Shown: positions 12,186 through 14,398 of the stretch, in pieces
Position numbering within the stretch: the first letter of the stretch is position 1
Layout of the letters: the number at the start of each line of letters is the position of its first letter
Source of the DNA: Clostridia bacterium
GTDB lineage: Bacteria > Bacillota > DSM-521 > Neomoorellales > Neomoorellaceae
DNA: 14,398 bases
NCBI GenBank assembly: GCA_030445875.1
Contig: JASUSX010000018.1
Location: 1 to 14,398 of the forward strand
Reading direction: 5' to 3'
Program-made: the position numbers and the translations under genes
The notes under the pieces: model-generated
Seen by the model: the letters and a program-made list of their open reading frames with translations, nothing else
Told to the model about the DNA's origin: nothing
Database searches by the model: none

Positions 12186-13319
12186 ATGCTAGCGAGTGGA
12201 CAACTACAAAGCTGGGCCGCCAGGCGGGGCCTGCTGCTAGGCATTGCCCCGGCCGGGCCCTTTACCCGGGGTGAGGCGGCATTAAAATGGCGGGCGGAAC
12301 GAGGCCTCACCACGCCCTTTGCCGCCGGCAGCCTGGAGGAACGCTGCCGGCCCGGCGTCCTGTACCCTGGAGCCCGCTCCCTGGTGGTGGCGGCCAGCCC
12401 TCACCCGGAAGCGGCCGGGCCGCCGGGCCCGGGAAGGGGCCGGGTGGCCCGTTACGCCCTGGGCCCTGATTATCACGGCGAGTTGCAGGGACACCTGCGG
12501 GACCTGGCCGGGGTGCTGTACCGGGCCGGGGCTTCCCTGGCCGTAGTCCAGGTGGATAGCGGCCCCTTGCTGGAAAGGGAGGCGGCCTATCTCGCCGGCC
12601 TGGGCTATTATGGCGCCAGCTGCCACCTGATCATCCCCGGCCTGGGGACAGGCGCTGCCCTGGGCCTGGTAGTCACCGATCTGGACCTGGAACCCGGCCG
12701 ACCCCTGAAACCTGCCACCTGTGAAGGTTGCGGCAGTTGCCTGGCGGCCTGCCCGACGGGGGCATTAGTCGCCCCTGGCCGCCTGGAACCGGGACGCTGC
12801 CTGTCCTACCTGACCCAGAAGCGGGGGGTAATTCCTGTGGAGTTGCGTTCCTTGTTCGGGCCATATATCTGGGGTTGCGATACCTGCCAGGAGGTATGCC
12901 CCGCCAACCGGCAGGAGAAGGAAAGGGCGGCCAGCAAAGCAGTCCAGCGCAGAGAACTGCAGCCGGAAAAGGTGAGCTCTCCAGGTGGCAGCCCTGCCCT
13001 GGCCACGCCGGGCTTGACCACAATCCTTACAATGGATAATGAGCAGTTCAAGCACGCTTTTGGCTCTACAGCCCTGGCCTGGCGGGGGAAGACGGTACTG
13101 CAGCGTAATGCCGCTATCGCCCTGGGCAACCTGGGCGATCCCGGGGCTGTTCCAGCCCTGCATGTGGCCCTGGGTTCCCCATCGGTAGTATTACGTGGTC
13201 ATGCTGCCTGGGCCATGGGCCGCCTGGGGCCGGCCGGGCGGCTGGCCCTGGCAAAAGCCCGCCGCAGGGAGACCGATCCCTGGGTACGCCAGGAGATCGA
13301 AAGGGCCTTAACGTGGTGA
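12186..13319 (+). CDS. queG: QueG-like epoxyqueuosine reductase with HEAT repeats
   Basis: QueG is the cobalamin- and 4Fe-4S-dependent enzyme that reduces epoxyqueuosine to queuosine in tRNA. The 377-residue protein has RYALGPDYHGEL (89-100), the catalytic-Asp motif VDSGPLLE (D124), two 4Fe-4S clusters (C179-x2-C182-x2-C185-x3-C189 and C231-x2-C234-x3-C238, plus C205) and C-terminal HEAT-like helices (LQRNAAIALGNLGDPGAVP, 305-323). The active-site loop after the Asp motif reads GLGYYGAS where GLGWIGKN is usual, so it is somewhat divergent. Other queuosine genes are not in the window. Start: ATG at 12186 with a G-rich AGGGG upstream. A terminator follows. Confidence 0.9.
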   Translation: MLASGQLQSWAARRGLLLGIAPAGPFTRGEAALKWRAERGLTTPFAAGSLEERCRPGVLYPGARSLVVAASPHPEAAGPPGPGRGRVARYALGPDYHGELQGHLRDLAGVLYRAGASLAVVQVDSGPLLEREAAYLAGLGYYGASCHLIIPGLGTGAALGLVVTDLDLEPGRPLKPATCEGCGSCLAACPTGALVAPGRLEPGRCLSYLTQKRGVIPVELRSLFGPYIWGCDTCQEVCPANRQEKERAASKAVQRRELQPEKVSSPGGSPALATPGLTTILTMDNEQFKHAFGSTALAWRGKTVLQRNAAIALGNLGDPGAVPALHVALGSPSVVLRGHAAWAMGRLGPAGRLALAKARRRETDPWVRQEIERALTW

Positions 13320-13349
13320 AAGGGCAAACGGCTGCCCAGGAGTGGCTAT

Positions 13350-13390
13350 AAAAAGACCCCCGGCCAGGGTAAATGCCGGGGGCTTTCTTT
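13350..13390. terminator. Rho-independent terminator between queG and the isomerase gene
   Basis: An 8-bp all-G:C stem (CCCCCGGC at 13357-13364, GCCGGGGG at 13375-13382) with a 10-nt loop is followed by CTTTCTTT, and preceded by AAAAAGA. Position between the convergent queG (ends 13319) and the isomerase gene (minus, ends 13396) suggests it works on both strands. Confidence 0.9.
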
Positions 13391-13395
13391 CATGC

Positions 13396-14130
13396 CTATT
13401 TCAGAATCCGGAAGGCTTCCGGTTCGGCTACAAAGGCTTCGTACAATGATTTATTCTTTACCGCATTAACGGGCTGGCTGAGGTTAGGGGCGGCCACCAT
13501 CTTCAGGGCCACCGAGTTCTGGTAGCGGGTATTCTTGACAAAGTCACCCTTACCATCTTCGCCCTCCAGGTAGTAGTAGGCAGCGCCGCGTTTTTCGCGG
13601 AAGGGGCCATAAAGGGAAGCAAAATGGCTTTCGATAAGATTGGCCATCACCAGGGGGCGGTTGCCGGGATTGATGGTTATATGGCCATAGGCGGGGGGGA
13701 TAAAGACCTTGTCTCCCTTCTTGGCTTCTACAGCCATAATTTCTTCCACTTCACCGCTACGGTTATTTTTTTGCAACAGGTAAATGGCTTCCCCATCGAG
13801 GACCTCGTAGTACTCGGGATAAGTCTCAGATGAGTGGGGTTTCAGGGGGTGAAAGTGGCCCACGGTTTTAATATACTCTTTCCCTATGGTGCCCGGCAGG
13901 ATAACGGTTATGTCGTAGCGGATATCGTGTTGCGGGAATAATTCCTTATCCTTTTCCAGGCAGACGCCCCGGTACATATAATAGAGGGGACGATCGCTGG
14001 GTTGGACCTCGGCATAGAGTACAGGCAGGGCATCGGCCAGGCGCCGGATATCCGGCGCCGGGGCCAGTACACCGGCGGCAAAGGTTAAAAGACCACTGGG
14101 TTCCAGGGTAAAATGTTTACCTAAAATCAT
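13396..14130 (-). CDS. pgiA: Cupin-type glucose-6-phosphate isomerase
   Basis: It interconverts glucose 6-phosphate and fructose 6-phosphate using a metal-dependent cupin fold, unrelated to the common PGI family and first described in archaea. The 244-residue protein has the signature PGTIGKEYIKTVGHFHP (79-95), SETYPEYYEVLDGEA (101-115) and IPPAYGHITIN (144-154). H92, H94, E102 and H150 are the predicted metal ligands. Length is a little above archaeal members because of a C-terminal extension. Start: ATG at 14130 after GGAGG at 9 nt. It has its own promoter (TATAAT at 14169-14164) and lies between terminators or weak hairpins, so it is probably monocistronic. Confidence 0.94.
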   Translation of the reverse strand: MILGKHFTLEPSGLLTFAAGVLAPAPDIRRLADALPVLYAEVQPSDRPLYYMYRGVCLEKDKELFPQHDIRYDITVILPGTIGKEYIKTVGHFHPLKPHSSETYPEYYEVLDGEAIYLLQKNNRSGEVEEIMAVEAKKGDKVFIPPAYGHITINPGNRPLVMANLIESHFASLYGPFREKRGAAYYYLEGEDGKGDFVKNTRYQNSVALKMVAAPNLSQPVNAVKNKSLYEAFVAEPEAFRILK

Positions 14131-14192
14131 GGAGGATAACCTCCCCGGATTATTTTCTTTTCCATTATAACCTAACAGGACTGAAAAACAAC
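14131..14192 (-). promoter_or_regulatory. Promoter and SD-sequestering hairpin of the isomerase gene
   Basis: TATAAT lies at 14169-14164 on the minus strand, with TTGTTT 16 bp upstream as a weak -35. That puts the transcript start near 14157, about 27 nt before the ATG. The Shine-Dalgarno GGAGG (14144-14140) can pair with CCTCC (14135-14131) over a TTAT loop, ending directly at the ATG. This could hide the ribosome binding site. Confidence 0.65.
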
Positions 14193-14203
14193 CCTCTTTT
14201 GGG

Positions 14204-14223
14204 AACCGCTGCTGGTCGCGGTT
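14204..14223. repeat. Short inverted repeat downstream of the partial gene
   Basis: AACCGC and GCGGTT, 8 nt apart, form a 6-bp stem between the end of the partial minus-strand gene and the isomerase promoter. There is no T run immediately after it on either strand, so it is at best a weak terminator. Confidence 0.3.
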
Positions 14224-14269
14224 TTAACCGGTGCGGGTATTGCTTTCAGCTAGCGCCAGCCTGGACCTC

Positions 14270-14398
14270 CTACCTTTGCCCGTACATTTCCCGGAAGATA
14301 CGGGTGATGATCCTCTTTTCCTCCTCGTCAAACAGGCGGGTTACGGAGAATTCTACAACTGTCGTCAGGGTGCCGTCGGGCAGCTCATAGATCTCTGA
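14270..14398 (-). CDS. C-terminal fragment of an unidentified protein, truncated by the window edge
   Basis: The last 42 codons of a minus-strand gene that continues beyond the right edge; stop TAG at 14272-14270. The fragment contains IYELPDGTLTTVVEFSVTRLF followed by a charged helix ending in REMYGQR. Codon use resembles the neighbours. The fragment is too short for me to name a family. It is 139 nt upstream of the isomerase start in the same direction, but a separate promoter lies between them. Confidence 0.7.
   Translation of the reverse strand, partial: SEIYELPDGTLTTVVEFSVTRLFDEEEKRIITRIFREMYGQR

Noticed and set aside
14199..14390. A plus-strand open frame at the right edge
   Set aside because: The minus-strand frame ending at 14270 has more natural protein composition, with an amphipathic charged C-terminus, and it covers the same stretch.

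Overview
The window looks like chromosomal DNA of a moderately GC-rich, probably thermophilic Firmicute. The protein styles and Shine-Dalgarno-rich starts recall Moorella-type acetogens, but that assignment is inference from general recognition, not from a search. The left 60% is a complete minus-strand type I-C CRISPR-Cas locus. The right 40% is a set of short, mostly unrelated housekeeping or accessory transcription units.

Region 1 (1-8073, minus strand): in transcription order the genes are cas3 (8073), cas5c, cas8c (with an internal cas11c start), cas7c, cas4, cas1 and cas2, followed by a leader (258-426) and the first four repeats of an array that runs off the left edge. All expected parts of a type I-C system are present and intact: interference (Cas3 helicase-nuclease), Cascade (Cas5c, Cas8c, Cas11c, Cas7c), pre-crRNA processing (Cas5c) and adaptation (Cas4, Cas1, Cas2). 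Genes overlap or nearly touch, except for a 110-nt gap before cas7c that carries a TATAAT box and a strong ribosome binding site. The repeat is 37 nt with an 8-bp all-G:C stem. Cutting at the stem base would leave an 11-nt handle, as expected for Cas5c processing. The most instructive detail is a strong internal Shine-Dalgarno and TTG start inside cas8c that would give a separate 130-aa Cas11c small subunit.

Region 2 (8074-8389): a 316-bp divergent intergenic region between cas3 and an acyl-CoA synthetase. It is AT-rich, holds two clear inverted repeats and likely promoters, and has no convincing gene.

Region 3 (8390-10659, plus strand): a long-chain acyl-CoA synthetase (LcfB-like), then an independently promoted, stand-alone HD-GYP-type phosphohydrolase, closed by a strong bidirectional terminator.

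Region 4 (10664-11838, minus strand): a two-gene unit with a small siroheme/4Fe-4S sulfite/nitrite-reductase-like protein followed by a cysteine-rich protein of unknown function. A divergent promoter region with a 13-bp palindrome separates it from region 5.

Region 5 (11950-13390, plus strand): a 51-residue zinc-ribbon protein and a QueG-like epoxyqueuosine reductase with C-terminal HEAT repeats, closed by a terminator.

Region 6 (13396-14398, minus strand): a cupin-type glucose-6-phosphate isomerase with its own promoter and a Shine-Dalgarno-sequestering hairpin, then the last 42 codons of an unidentified gene cut by the right edge. No tRNA, rRNA, transposase or integrase was seen.
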